The notes beneath the pieces were generated by a model, which made no database searches, was not told the origin of the DNA, and saw only the letters and a program-made list of their open reading frames with translations. A stretch of 64,000 nt of DNA from RGIG7213 sp045540335 (GTDB lineage: Bacteria; Bacillota; Clostridia; Oscillospirales; CAG-272): positions 1-64,000 of the forward strand of contig JAZQHC010000036.1 in NCBI GenBank assembly GCA_045540335.1, written 5' to 3'. Positions 34,811 through 44,270 of this stretch are shown one piece after another. The translations under genes and the position numbers were made by a program. How positions within the stretch are numbered: position 1 is the stretch's first letter; every line of letters begins with the position of its first letter.

Positions 34811-37800
34811 TTATTTTACGCTTGTATCTGCAGATTTTTTTGCCGCCTCGGCAGAAAGGGCGTTTTTAAGATACGCCAACGGTCTGTCGCCTTTTTTTAT
34901 TTTATATACAACGCTTGGGCTGGCACCAGGCATTATAACCATTCTGTCGCGGCAGGCAGAAACTATATTTACCCAGGTTTGAAGTGCATCTGTTTCGGGC
35001 AAAAGCGTTATTTTTCCTTCGCTTTGTATTATTTTCCGTGCGCCAAGCTGTTCGCCAAGTGCGCGGATATACGAAACGTCAAGCAGGTTTTCAACGCTGG
35101 GCGGAAGATCGCCGAAGCGGTCAAGCATCTCGTCGGCAACGTCGTCAAGGTCGGCTTCGGTTTGAATATGAGATATTTTTTTATATATCTCGATTCTCGT
35201 TTGCGAGCTTTTTATATACGAATCGGGTATAAACGCAGAAAATTTCAGATCCACGGTACATTCCGTTTTCGGCTTTTTTACTTCCCCGCCGGATTCTTCA
35301 ACAACGGCGGCGTTCAACAGCTTGATATACATATCGTACCCTACCGATTCGATATGGCCGTGCTGCTCTGCACCGAGAATATTGCCCGCGCCCCTTATTT
35401 CAAGGTCGCGCAGGGCTATTTTAAAGCCTGAACCGAATTCGGTATATTCGCGTATTGCGTTAAGCCTTTTTGAAGCTATTTCCGAAAGGGCAACATTGGG
35501 CTTATACGTAAGGTACGCGTACGCCCTGCGTGAAGAACGGCCTATTCTCCCCCTTATTTGGTGAAGCTGTGAAAGACCCATTCTATCTGCATTTTCAATT
35601 ATCAGGGTATTCGCATTGGGCACATCCACGCCCGTTTCTATAATCGTCGTGCAAACGAGAATATCCGTTTCGCCTTCGATAACGCTTTTCCACACGTCGG
35701 AAAGCTCTTCTTTATCCATTTTACCGTGTGCAATGGCAATATTGGCATCAGGTGCCATTTGTGAAACCTTATACGCGGTACGCTGAATATCCTCTACATT
35801 ATTATGAAGGTAGAAAACCTGCCCGCCGCGGCGTAACTCTTTTCGGATAGCCTCGGTTATTATCTCCTCGTCGTATTCGGTAACGTACGTTTGCGGCGGC
35901 ATACGGTCGATGGGGGGCTCGTCAAGCACGCTCATATCGCGGATTCCGCCAAGCGCCATATTAAGCGTACGCGGTATAGGCGTTGCCGTTAGGGTAAGAA
36001 CGTCGGCGTTTTCGGATATCATTTTAAGCTTTTCTTTGTGTGCAACGCCGAAACGCTGTTCTTCGTCGATTATTATAAGCCCCAGGTCGCGGAATTCAAC
36101 ATCTTGCGAGATAAGGCGGTGCGTACCTATAATTATATCTATATCGCCGCGCTTCAGCTTACGCAATATTTCAGACGTTTCCTTTGCCGTTCGGAAACGC
36201 GACAGTACATCTACGTTAAGGGCAAACCCCCTCATTCGGGCGCAAATGGTTTGGTAATGCTGCATTGCCAAAATCGTTGTAGGCACTAAAACAGCAACCT
36301 GCTTCCCCTCTGCGGCGGCTTTAAACGCGGCGCGAAGGGCAACCTCTGTTTTTCCGAATCCAACGTCGCCGCAAAGCAATCTATCCATTGGGTGCGGGCT
36401 TTGCATATCGCGCTTGATGTCAGACGCGGCAGCAAGCTGGCCGTCTGTTTCTTCATATTCAAACGAAGCTTCAAACTGGCGCTGAAGGTCGTCATCTTTA
36501 GAAAAAGCGTAACCCTCTTTTTTCATGCGCTTTGCGTAAAGGGCAATAAGCTCCTTTGCCATTTCGCGCACCGCGGCAGAAACCTTTTTCTTTGCGCGGC
36601 CCCATTCGGTACCGCCCATTTTATTAAGCTTAACACTGCCGTCTGACTGGCGTTGCCCGATATATTTGCTTAATACGTCAAGCCTGTCGCACGGAACGTA
36701 AAGCATTGCCCCGTCTGCATATTTAACCTGAAGAAAATCGCGCGAAACACCTTCAAAATTCGTAAGATTCTTCATTCCCTCGTACAAGCCTATACCGTGA
36801 ACGTCATGAACGACGTAGTCGCCTACGGTAAGGTCTGCATAAGACATTATTTTTTCCTGCGCGGATATTTTCTTTCCTTTTCTTGAGCCTTTAATACGGC
36901 TTATTTTAGAATATGCGCTTTGCGCTATATAAAGCGAAATACACGCAACGCGGCACGTTTCTATAATAAATCCCGTGTGGTTTTGCCCGTACATGATAAC
37001 GGCTTTGCCGTAAAGCTGGGATATCGAAGCATCAATACTGCCAAATTCGCACACGGGTGCGTCTATGCCCTCTTCGGCAAGCATGGAAGAATAGTTTTTG
37101 CCTACCGTTTCGTTTTCACACAGAAGTATTACCGCGTAGCCGAAGCGAATATAATGCGCCACGTCTTCTTTAAGAAGCTCGGGCGAGGAAGCGTACGAAA
37201 GCTGATTTTTCGTTTTAAACGTATATTTTTCGTAATATTTGCCCTTATGCGTACCGAAAAAGTCAAGCGTAAGAGAAGCGGTAGATTCGAAAATATATTT
37301 ACAATCGGCTTTAGATATACTGTATTTGGCGTATTTAGAAGCGATTTCCTCGCTTTCTACAACGTCTGTGGCAATTTGCAACGCCATTTTTTCTGCCGAA
37401 TCAAGCCGTGCGTAAACGCCCGACGGATTATCTATAACCACAAGGCCTTTTTCGTTTTTTAAGCCGAAGTAATCAAACAGCGTTTCGGGGTTTGGATATA
37501 CTATATTTATATATTTATCTATAAACGGCAGCTCTGCACCGCTTTCTATACAGTCAAGCTCGGCATTTAAAACCTTTTTTGCACTTTCGCTTTTCGTTTT
37601 TTTCAGTTGTGCGGATATGGCGTTTACAATAGCATATATACTTTCGTCGTTTGTTACTATTTCCCTTGCGGGAAATACGGAAAATTCACTTCTGTTTTCT
37701 ATTCTTCTTTGGGTGATTATATCAAATATACCGATAGAATCTATTTCGTCACCGAAAAGCTCCATTCTGTGCGGATAATCTTCACCCGGAACGAATATAT

Positions 37801-38356
37801 CGCAAATGCCGCCCCTTATTGAAAACTGCGCTATATTATCAACGGCATCTACCCTTACGTATCCGCAGCTTACAAGGCTTTCGGCAAGCTCGGTAAGCGA
37901 GCATTCGTCGCCTACCTTAAACGTAAACGCCGATTTTTCAAAAATCCCCTTAGGCATGGTATATTGGCTTGCCGCATCGGGTGTGGCAATAACGTAATCA
38001 AGCGTGCCTTTTACAACGCCGGCAAGGGCGCACAGACGGTTTTGCTCGTACTCGTGCGAGGCGGTTATATTATGAAGCATAAAGTCGCGCACCGGGTAAA
38101 CGGCGCAACAAAGGCCTGCGGAGGTAAGCCGATTATACGTCCGCAGGCAGTCCTTTTCGTCTTGTTGTATTATAAGCTTGGGCTGTTTTGGCAAATCATC
38201 TGCAAGGCAAGATAAAAATACCGTTTGTGCGCCCGCACAAAGTCCGCCGACAAGTATCGGCTTTGGCCGTTGTGATGCCATTTGCGCCCTGTAATCCAAA
38301 AGGCCCTTATATTCCCCTTCGGATTTTAAAAATTGTTTTAATAATTTCATTTTCAC
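34811..38356 (-). CDS. mfd: Transcription-repair coupling factor Mfd
   Basis: Translocase that dislodges RNA polymerase stalled at DNA damage and recruits UvrA. The 1181-residue protein has UvrB-homology regions in the first 450 residues, the RNA polymerase-interacting domain starting YADLTVGDYVVHDVHGIGLYEG in part, the helicase motifs LLCGDVGFGKTEVALRAAF and LIIIDEEQRFGV, ILVCTTIIETGVDVPNANT and HQIRGRIGRSSRRAYA, and a C-terminal TRCF domain. It abuts truB by one base; standard in length and order. Confidence 0.98.
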   Translation of the reverse strand: MKMKLLKQFLKSEGEYKGLLDYRAQMASQRPKPILVGGLCAGAQTVFLSCLADDLPKQPKLIIQQDEKDCLRTYNRLTSAGLCCAVYPVRDFMLHNITASHEYEQNRLCALAGVVKGTLDYVIATPDAASQYTMPKGIFEKSAFTFKVGDECSLTELAESLVSCGYVRVDAVDNIAQFSIRGGICDIFVPGEDYPHRMELFGDEIDSIGIFDIITQRRIENRSEFSVFPAREIVTNDESIYAIVNAISAQLKKTKSESAKKVLNAELDCIESGAELPFIDKYINIVYPNPETLFDYFGLKNEKGLVVIDNPSGVYARLDSAEKMALQIATDVVESEEIASKYAKYSISKADCKYIFESTASLTLDFFGTHKGKYYEKYTFKTKNQLSYASSPELLKEDVAHYIRFGYAVILLCENETVGKNYSSMLAEEGIDAPVCEFGSIDASISQLYGKAVIMYGQNHTGFIIETCRVACISLYIAQSAYSKISRIKGSRKGKKISAQEKIMSYADLTVGDYVVHDVHGIGLYEGMKNLTNFEGVSRDFLQVKYADGAMLYVPCDRLDVLSKYIGQRQSDGSVKLNKMGGTEWGRAKKKVSAAVREMAKELIALYAKRMKKEGYAFSKDDDLQRQFEASFEYEETDGQLAAASDIKRDMQSPHPMDRLLCGDVGFGKTEVALRAAFKAAAEGKQVAVLVPTTILAMQHYQTICARMRGFALNVDVLSRFRTAKETSEILRKLKRGDIDIIIGTHRLISQDVEFRDLGLIIIDEEQRFGVAHKEKLKMISENADVLTLTATPIPRTLNMALGGIRDMSVLDEPPIDRMPPQTYVTEYDEEIITEAIRKELRRGGQVFYLHNNVEDIQRTAYKVSQMAPDANIAIAHGKMDKEELSDVWKSVIEGETDILVCTTIIETGVDVPNANTLIIENADRMGLSQLHQIRGRIGRSSRRAYAYLTYKPNVALSEIASKRLNAIREYTEFGSGFKIALRDLEIRGAGNILGAEQHGHIESVGYDMYIKLLNAAVVEESGGEVKKPKTECTVDLKFSAFIPDSYIKSSQTRIEIYKKISHIQTEADLDDVADEMLDRFGDLPPSVENLLDVSYIRALGEQLGARKIIQSEGKITLLPETDALQTWVNIVSACRDRMVIMPGASPSVVYKIKKGDRPLAYLKNALSAEAAKKSADTSVK

Positions 38357-39265
38357 CTATTTCAATCTGAAAACCTTTACGGGCTTTAAGGCAGTTTCAC
38401 CTTCAAAGGTATCTACCCTTGCAAGGGCGAAAAAGCCGCCGTCGTCATAAAGGCGAACGTAACTGCCGCAAGGAAAGTCGGTTTTAATCTTTTTTTGGTA
38501 CAGCTGTTGCCCGTCGCGGCACAGTTTTAAGAAAAAGCCCTCGGGCTTGTATGAGGGAAATTGTGCAAAAACCTCTTCAGTCGGCATAAGAAGGCGCACG
38601 CGTTCTTCATAGGAAAGCCCTTCAAGCTTTTCTATCGTATGTGCGTTTTCTATTGAAAAGCTGCCGCTTTTCAACCTTCTTAACGATGCCATAGCACCGC
38701 CGCAGCCAAGCGATTTTCCTATATCGGCGCACAAAGTGCGTATGTACGTGCCCTTACTGCACGTAACATTTAACGCATAGTCGTTATCTGAAATGTACTG
38801 TGCAGAAATGCTTTTTACGGTTATCTGCCTGCTTTCGCGCGGTATTTCTATACCCTTTCGCGCAAGATCTACAAGCTTTTCACCGCCGACCTTCAACGCC
38901 GAATACATGGGCGGTATTTGCATTATATCACCCTGAAAGGAAGAAACAGCGCGCAATACGTCGCTTTCCTTTGGAATATTTTCGCACACGGTAAGAATTT
39001 TACCGTCTGTATCCTCCGTATCGGTGGTTATGCCAAGGCGCATAGTTGCCAGATACGTTTTTTCATCGGCGGTAAGGTATTCGCCTGCCTTTGCCGCCCT
39101 GCCCACAAGCACGACAAGTACACCGGTAGCCATTGGATCAAGCGTACCGGTGTGACCTATTTTTTTCGTACCATACAGTTTTCTCATTTTGAAAACCACA
39201 TCGTGGGACGTTATCCCCGCGGGTTTATCAACGGCGATAACGCCTTGAATTTCTTCTGTATTCAT
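38357..39265 (-). CDS. truB: tRNA pseudouridine(55) synthase TruB
   Basis: Makes pseudouridine 55 in tRNAs. The 302-residue protein has the family opening VIAVDKPAGITSHDVV and the catalytic motif KIGHTGTLDPMATGVLVV with its aspartate nucleophile, then VTCSKGTYIRTLCADIG. The C-terminal part resembles the PUA-like TruB_C region. It abuts the homocysteine methyltransferase gene upstream and mfd downstream, in an operon. Confidence 0.97.
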   Translation of the reverse strand: MNTEEIQGVIAVDKPAGITSHDVVFKMRKLYGTKKIGHTGTLDPMATGVLVVLVGRAAKAGEYLTADEKTYLATMRLGITTDTEDTDGKILTVCENIPKESDVLRAVSSFQGDIMQIPPMYSALKVGGEKLVDLARKGIEIPRESRQITVKSISAQYISDNDYALNVTCSKGTYIRTLCADIGKSLGCGGAMASLRRLKSGSFSIENAHTIEKLEGLSYEERVRLLMPTEEVFAQFPSYKPEGFFLKLCRDGQQLYQKKIKTDFPCGSYVRLYDDGGFFALARVDTFEGETALKPVKVFRLK

Positions 39266-40435
39266 TTAATTACTTCCGATTATTATTGTTTTGCCGCCGT
39301 AAGAACGGGCAAACCCTTCTGCCTCTTCAACGTTGCCGCAAAGCACTATCGGGCAGGAGATGTATGCAAGCTGCTCGCACAAAAGGGCGCTTTCGCCTTT
39401 GTTTATGTTAACAAGGCAATAGCCGTAGTCTTCTGCTTGAATTTCGGCATCCTCGTAAAGATAATCCGATATTTCAAGCGCAGGGGGCATATTATCCCTG
39501 TCTATTTCGGCATATCGGCGCGTGTTGCACACGATATTTTCAAAATTAAAGTCAGCAGGGGCAACCTCGCCTATCGGCACGCTTTGCGTGCATTGCTTTA
39601 TTTTTTTTATATATTCCTTATTCGTGCCGCAACACCCACCCAATATTCCGATACCGTTTTGCAAAGCAGAAGGAATATACGAGGCAAACTGTTCTACCGT
39701 AAGGTCGAATCCATCGCCCTTGGGAAGCCCTGCGTTTGGCTTTGCAATAAGCGTTACGCCAAGCCTGCGCGCAACGGGCGCGGCTTTTTTTAATATATCT
39801 ACTATCAAATCGGGGCCAAACGAGCAGTTAAGCCCGAAAGCGGTAACACCAACGCTTGCAAGCATCATTAACGAGGGTATAACCTCATCCCCGCAAAGGG
39901 TTTTTCCGTTTTTATCTACCGTTAAAGTAACGAAGACGGGCTTTTTTGACACTTCCTTTACCGCAACTGCACACGCCTTTGCTTCAAGTGCGGAAATAGC
40001 AGTTTCCGCCGTGAAGAAATCTACATATTCTTCCATACCCAAAACTGCCTGCTTATACTCTTCTACGGCAAATTCAAACGTATCGTCGCCCATTGGGTAA
40101 AACATTGCACCGCACGGCGCTAAAGAACCGCCAACCAGCCTGTCTTTTGCTATATCGCGCGATATTTTTGCAACCCTTTGGCATATTTCGCGTGCAGAAT
40201 ATTCTGCACCGTTTTGCTGAAGATTACGGGGTGTTGCGCCGAAGGTACAAGCATATACCGCATCAGCGCCTGCGTCATAATACCCGTTTTGTATTTCTGC
40301 CAACGCATCGGGGTTATCAAGCACCCAAGCTTGAACGCTTACCCCTGCGGGCATACCTTTTTTTATCAGCTCTGTTCCTGTTGCACCGTCAAGCACGAGT
40401 GGCAGCTTGAATGGAAATTTATTACTATTGCCCAT
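39266..40435 (-). CDS. Homocysteine S-methyltransferase family protein
   Basis: Methylates homocysteine to methionine, with the methyl source undefined here. From the ATG at 40435 (AAAAGGG upstream; an earlier in-frame codon would lie inside cysS) it has 389 residues. Residues 1-300 form the Hcy-binding barrel: LVLDGATGTELIKKGM, zinc ligands in FGLNCSFGP and GILGGCCGTNKEY. The last ~90 residues match neither the folate nor the B12 domain of MetH and may be a partner-binding tail. It starts 1 nt after cysS, fitting the sulfur-amino-acid theme. Confidence 0.88.
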   Translation of the reverse strand: MGNSNKFPFKLPLVLDGATGTELIKKGMPAGVSVQAWVLDNPDALAEIQNGYYDAGADAVYACTFGATPRNLQQNGAEYSAREICQRVAKISRDIAKDRLVGGSLAPCGAMFYPMGDDTFEFAVEEYKQAVLGMEEYVDFFTAETAISALEAKACAVAVKEVSKKPVFVTLTVDKNGKTLCGDEVIPSLMMLASVGVTAFGLNCSFGPDLIVDILKKAAPVARRLGVTLIAKPNAGLPKGDGFDLTVEQFASYIPSALQNGIGILGGCCGTNKEYIKKIKQCTQSVPIGEVAPADFNFENIVCNTRRYAEIDRDNMPPALEISDYLYEDAEIQAEDYGYCLVNINKGESALLCEQLAYISCPIVLCGNVEEAEGFARSYGGKTIIIGSN

Positions 40436-40436
40436 T

Positions 40437-41828
40437 TTATACCCTTTTGTATTTAGTGCCGTTGGGCGTATCTTCAAGAATGATGCCTTTATCTGCAAGC
40501 TCTTTTCTTATGCTGTCTGCAAGGGCGTAATTCTTCGCCTTCTTCGCCTCTGCCCTTTGAGCAATTTTTTCAAGTATTTCAGAATCGTCGTCTTTGGATT
40601 CTTTCTTGTTGATACCCAAAAGCACCGTTAATTCGTTTAACACACCGTAAACGTACTGTGCCGTTTGTTTTGAAACACCCGATTGACCGTTTATAAGGGT
40701 ATTGGCATCTTTAACCAGCTCGAATATTGCGGAAATACCGTCGGCGGTATTCAAATCGTCATCCATAGCTTTAATAAACTGCTCGCGCCTTTCGTCTGCA
40801 GATGCACAAACGCCGTTATCAAGCTCGCCTTCGGGGGCGTTGTTTATGTAAAATTTAAGGTTATCCTCGCAGTTGTGTATTCTTTCCAATGCAGATGCTG
40901 AAGAAGAAAGCACCTCGGCAGAATAGTTAACCGGCTTTCTGTAATGCGCAGAAAGCAGGAAGTACCTTATAACGTCGTAACCGTATTTTTCCGCAACGTC
41001 GCGCACGGTGAAAAAGTTGCCCAAGGATTTAGACATTTTTTCGTTATCTACCGAAATAAATCCGTTGTGCATCCAAACGTTTGCAAACGTGCATCCGCAC
41101 GCCGCTTCGGATTGTGCTATTTCGTTTTCATGGTGGGGGAAGGCAAGGTCTTTACCGCCGCAATGTATATCTATCGGCTGACCGAGATATTTACGAACCA
41201 TTGCAGAGCATTCTATATGCCATCCCGGGCGGCCCTTGCCCCAGGGGCTATCCCACGAGGGTTCGCCGGGCTTTGCCGCTTTCCACAATGCGAAATCAAG
41301 CGGGTCGCGTTTTTGTTCGGAAACGTCTATTCTTGCGCCTGCCTCCAATTCGTCAATAGGCATATGGGAAAGCTTGCCGTACTCTTTGAATTTTTTGGGC
41401 TGGAAATAAACGTCGCCGTTTGATTCGTATGCATAGCCTTTTTCAATAAGGATATTTACTATTTCGATTATGCCGTCTATATTTTCGGTTGCCTTGGGGT
41501 GGATAGTTGCCTTTTTAATTCCCAAGCCTTCGGCATCGGTAAAATATTCTTTTATATACTTTTCGGCAACCTCGGAAGAGGATATCCCCTCTTCGTTTGC
41601 TTTTTTGATTATTTTATCATCAACGTCGGTAAAATTCTGTGCGAAGGTAACCTTATAGCCTCTGTATTCAAGATATCTGCGCAGCATATCGAAAACAACG
41701 AAGCATCTTGCGTTGCCTATGTGGAAAAAGTTATACACGGTAGGACCGCAAGCATACATTCTTACGTGGCCTTCTTCTATGGGAATAAGTTCGGTTTTTT
41801 CCCCTGTCATTGTGTTAAAAAGCTTCAT
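40437..41828 (-). CDS. cysS: Cysteinyl-tRNA synthetase
   Basis: Charges tRNA-Cys. The 463-residue protein has the HIGN motif in YNFFHIGNARC, zinc ligands in YACGPTVY, GWHIECSAM and FPHHENEIAQSEAAC, and KMSKSLGN. It follows cysE after 13 nt; cysE-cysS is a common clostridial pair that couples cysteine supply to its tRNA synthetase. No T-box is visible in the 13-nt gap. Confidence 0.98.
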   Translation of the reverse strand: MKLFNTMTGEKTELIPIEEGHVRMYACGPTVYNFFHIGNARCFVVFDMLRRYLEYRGYKVTFAQNFTDVDDKIIKKANEEGISSSEVAEKYIKEYFTDAEGLGIKKATIHPKATENIDGIIEIVNILIEKGYAYESNGDVYFQPKKFKEYGKLSHMPIDELEAGARIDVSEQKRDPLDFALWKAAKPGEPSWDSPWGKGRPGWHIECSAMVRKYLGQPIDIHCGGKDLAFPHHENEIAQSEAACGCTFANVWMHNGFISVDNEKMSKSLGNFFTVRDVAEKYGYDVIRYFLLSAHYRKPVNYSAEVLSSSASALERIHNCEDNLKFYINNAPEGELDNGVCASADERREQFIKAMDDDLNTADGISAIFELVKDANTLINGQSGVSKQTAQYVYGVLNELTVLLGINKKESKDDDSEILEKIAQRAEAKKAKNYALADSIRKELADKGIILEDTPNGTKYKRV

Positions 41829-41841
41829 ATTCTACCTCGAT

Positions 41842-42588
41842 TTAAATTTCAGTTTTTTCTTCCAAGCGTTTTTCAAGCTCGTCTATTCTTTCGCGCAGGC
41901 GTGCAAGCTCTGCCGAAACGGGGTCGGGAATGTGTATTTGGTCAAGGTCGGCACCTTGCTGTGCTTGATCAGGCTTTTTGGCAACCGCTTTAGCGGGAAT
42001 GCCTACCGCCGTTGTATCTGCAGGCACTTCATGCAGCACGACAGCACCCGCGGCTATCTTCGCATTATCGCCTACGGTAAACGGGCCAAGCACCTTTGCA
42101 CCCGCACCAACCATTACGTTATTGCCCAAGGTTGGGTGGCGTTTGCCTACGTCTTTACCCGTACCGCCAAGGGTAACGCCTTGATATATGGTACAGTTAT
42201 CGCCTATTTCGGCAGTTTCACCGATAACGACGCCTGTGCCGTGGTCGATAAACAGCCCCTTGCCTATCGTTGCGCCGGGGTGTATTTCTATACCCGTGGC
42301 AAACTTCGCCGCCTGGCTTATCGCCCTTGCCGCAAAGGGGTGTTTTTTGTTTATTTTATGCGCTACGCGGTGCGCCATTACTGCGTGCAAGCCGGAATAC
42401 AGCAGCAAAACCTCTGATTTACTCGTTGCCGCAGGGTCTCTTTCCATAATAGACGCGATATCGTCGTTTATATCAAGCACGGTATCTGCCATTGAATCTA
42501 TAAGATCAAGTGCGGCATTGCCGTATTTTACCGCTTTGTGCATTTTTGCAGATGCACTTGATAACGGATTTTTTTTAGTTTTTTTCAT
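41842..42588 (-). CDS. cysE: Serine O-acetyltransferase
   Basis: Makes O-acetylserine from serine and acetyl-CoA, the first step to cysteine. From the ATG at 42588 (GGAAGAGGAA upstream; an earlier TTG is ignored) the protein has 248 residues. It has a helical N-terminal domain and a left-handed beta-helix: GIEIHPGATIGKGLFIDHGTG, VVIGETAEIGDNC and TLGGTGKDVGKRHP. The terminal ~35 residues form a charged, probably coiled tail. The cysteine synthase gene cysK is not in the window. Confidence 0.96.
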   Translation of the reverse strand: MKKTKKNPLSSASAKMHKAVKYGNAALDLIDSMADTVLDINDDIASIMERDPAATSKSEVLLLYSGLHAVMAHRVAHKINKKHPFAARAISQAAKFATGIEIHPGATIGKGLFIDHGTGVVIGETAEIGDNCTIYQGVTLGGTGKDVGKRHPTLGNNVMVGAGAKVLGPFTVGDNAKIAAGAVVLHEVPADTTAVGIPAKAVAKKPDQAQQGADLDQIHIPDPVSAELARLRERIDELEKRLEEKTEI

Positions 42589-42616
42589 ACTGACCGTTCC
42601 TCTTCCAAACAAGTCT

Positions 42617-44245
42617 TTATTCCCACGTGGGAAGCTGTATGCCGTTTTCTATCAGCCACAAGGGTGAAACGAATACGTCGCCGACTGAAACGCTGCAATG
42701 GATCCTATCGTCTTCCCCAAAGCCGCTTTCATCGCCCTTGGCAATTTCATCGCCTTGTTTTACCTCGTCACCTACGGTAACGTCTGACACGTCAAGCCTT
42801 GCGTACCACGAACGTACACCGCAGCCGTGGTCGATAACTACAACGCCGCCCCAGATCTCGCTTTCTGCGGCAAAAACTATCTTACCGGACGCCATTGCCG
42901 TTGCACTGTCGCCCTTGTACAAGCGTGAATCAATGCCTATATGGAAGTATTCCGTTTTTTCGCCGCGGAAATATATGGGGTTGCCGTAGCCGGTTTTATA
43001 ATCTTGCCTTTCGGTGGGGAAAAGCATTTTATCTTCTGCGTGCCATTCGCTGTATGATTCGTATTCGCAAACGGAGGATATCAACGTTTTTAAAGCGTTA
43101 ACGTTTTCTTCCGTTATATATTTCTCGATAGTAGAGCTTTTCAAACTAAAGTTCTTATCGTTATATTCTCTGTCTGTAACGGTGATAGTATATGTTGACC
43201 TTTTTTCACCGTATTCCAACGATACCTCGTACGTACCCGGATTTGTAGCGTACGTCGTTGGTATGATAGCATACGAAACGTCGCCTATCGTATAGAATTT
43301 CGGACTTTCGCAAAGCTTCGGGCTGCTTTCGAATTTCAGCTTTGAAACGTCTGTATTTCTTGCCGCCAAAACTGCAACGCCGCCCTTTTCAACGTAGGGC
43401 TGGCCGGTTATTTCAAGCGTGGTAGTCCATATTTTGAAGTCGGCAGATGCTTTTACGGTACAAGCAAAGCGGTATTTACCGTTGCCTACGCCGTTTACGC
43501 CGTCTTCCTCTCTCCATTGTACTTCTATTTCAAACGTATATTTCGTCGTTTCGTTGGGGTAAACACCCGTAAATTCTGCAAACGGGCGTTTTACGCTTTC
43601 GCCGTTTTCCGGCGTTACGGTAACGTAAACGTCTGCATCAAGCGGCTTTCTTGAAAACAATATTCCAAGGTCGCCCGAATACACCGTACCGATATTTTTC
43701 ACCTCTTCGGTAACGGGCACTTCAGACTGAACGTACTCGTCTTTAATATTCTTATACCGCCACGAAAATTCGCACGGGTCTATCTTCACACCGCCTACCG
43801 TAAGTGTAGGTATTTCCCACGTGTAAAGAAATGCTGCCTCGTTCAACGCGGCAAACGCCCTGCCGCTTTCGGTAGGTATTCTGTAAGGCACCTCGTCTGC
43901 TGTGTTGTAATAATATATTTCGTTCATTTTTTGAAGATTCATGTAAACGGAATACGTTTCCGACGTATTTTTACCGTTCAACGTAATCTTGAACATGGGG
44001 AACATCAAAACCTCTTCGGGAATGCTTTGCACCTGCTCGCCCAAAAGAAATTTCGAAACAACGTCAAGCTTTGCTTTTTCGTTTATAGTTACGGGGGTTA
44101 TACCCGTAGGCTCTATCACGGCGGATTGTATCATATTAGGCGATTCCGCCAGGGTGGTGAAAGGCGGATTGTATGATATAAAAGCCACAACGGTAGGGAT
44201 AAATAAAATTACTACCATTACCGCAACCAAAAATTTATTTTTCAT
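42617..44245 (-). CDS. LytM/M23 domain protein with degenerate catalytic histidines
   Basis: Membrane-anchored cell-wall protein of 542 residues. A membrane segment lies at about 5-23 (LVAVMVVILFIPTVVAFI); a ~370-residue region with beta-sandwich-like character follows, then a C-terminal LytM domain. Zinc ligands of active LytM enzymes are kept: H435 and D439 (HIGID) and H516. The two catalytic histidines are replaced: the YAHL-type His is R483 (WYARL) and the HLH-type first His is R514 (RIHCS). So it may bind peptidoglycan or regulate an amidase rather than cut. It lies 4 nt before the TTG-extended cysE start. Confidence 0.85.
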   Translation of the reverse strand: MKNKFLVAVMVVILFIPTVVAFISYNPPFTTLAESPNMIQSAVIEPTGITPVTINEKAKLDVVSKFLLGEQVQSIPEEVLMFPMFKITLNGKNTSETYSVYMNLQKMNEIYYYNTADEVPYRIPTESGRAFAALNEAAFLYTWEIPTLTVGGVKIDPCEFSWRYKNIKDEYVQSEVPVTEEVKNIGTVYSGDLGILFSRKPLDADVYVTVTPENGESVKRPFAEFTGVYPNETTKYTFEIEVQWREEDGVNGVGNGKYRFACTVKASADFKIWTTTLEITGQPYVEKGGVAVLAARNTDVSKLKFESSPKLCESPKFYTIGDVSYAIIPTTYATNPGTYEVSLEYGEKRSTYTITVTDREYNDKNFSLKSSTIEKYITEENVNALKTLISSVCEYESYSEWHAEDKMLFPTERQDYKTGYGNPIYFRGEKTEYFHIGIDSRLYKGDSATAMASGKIVFAAESEIWGGVVVIDHGCGVRSWYARLDVSDVTVGDEVKQGDEIAKGDESGFGEDDRIHCSVSVGDVFVSPLWLIENGIQLPTWE

Positions 44246-44270
44246 TTCAAGCCTGCCTTTCTTATCTTTT

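Noticed and set aside
40436..42616. T-box before cysE or cysS
   Set aside because: The gaps are 13 nt or less and contain no GGTGGTACCGC-type motif; only the trpB leader has one in the window.
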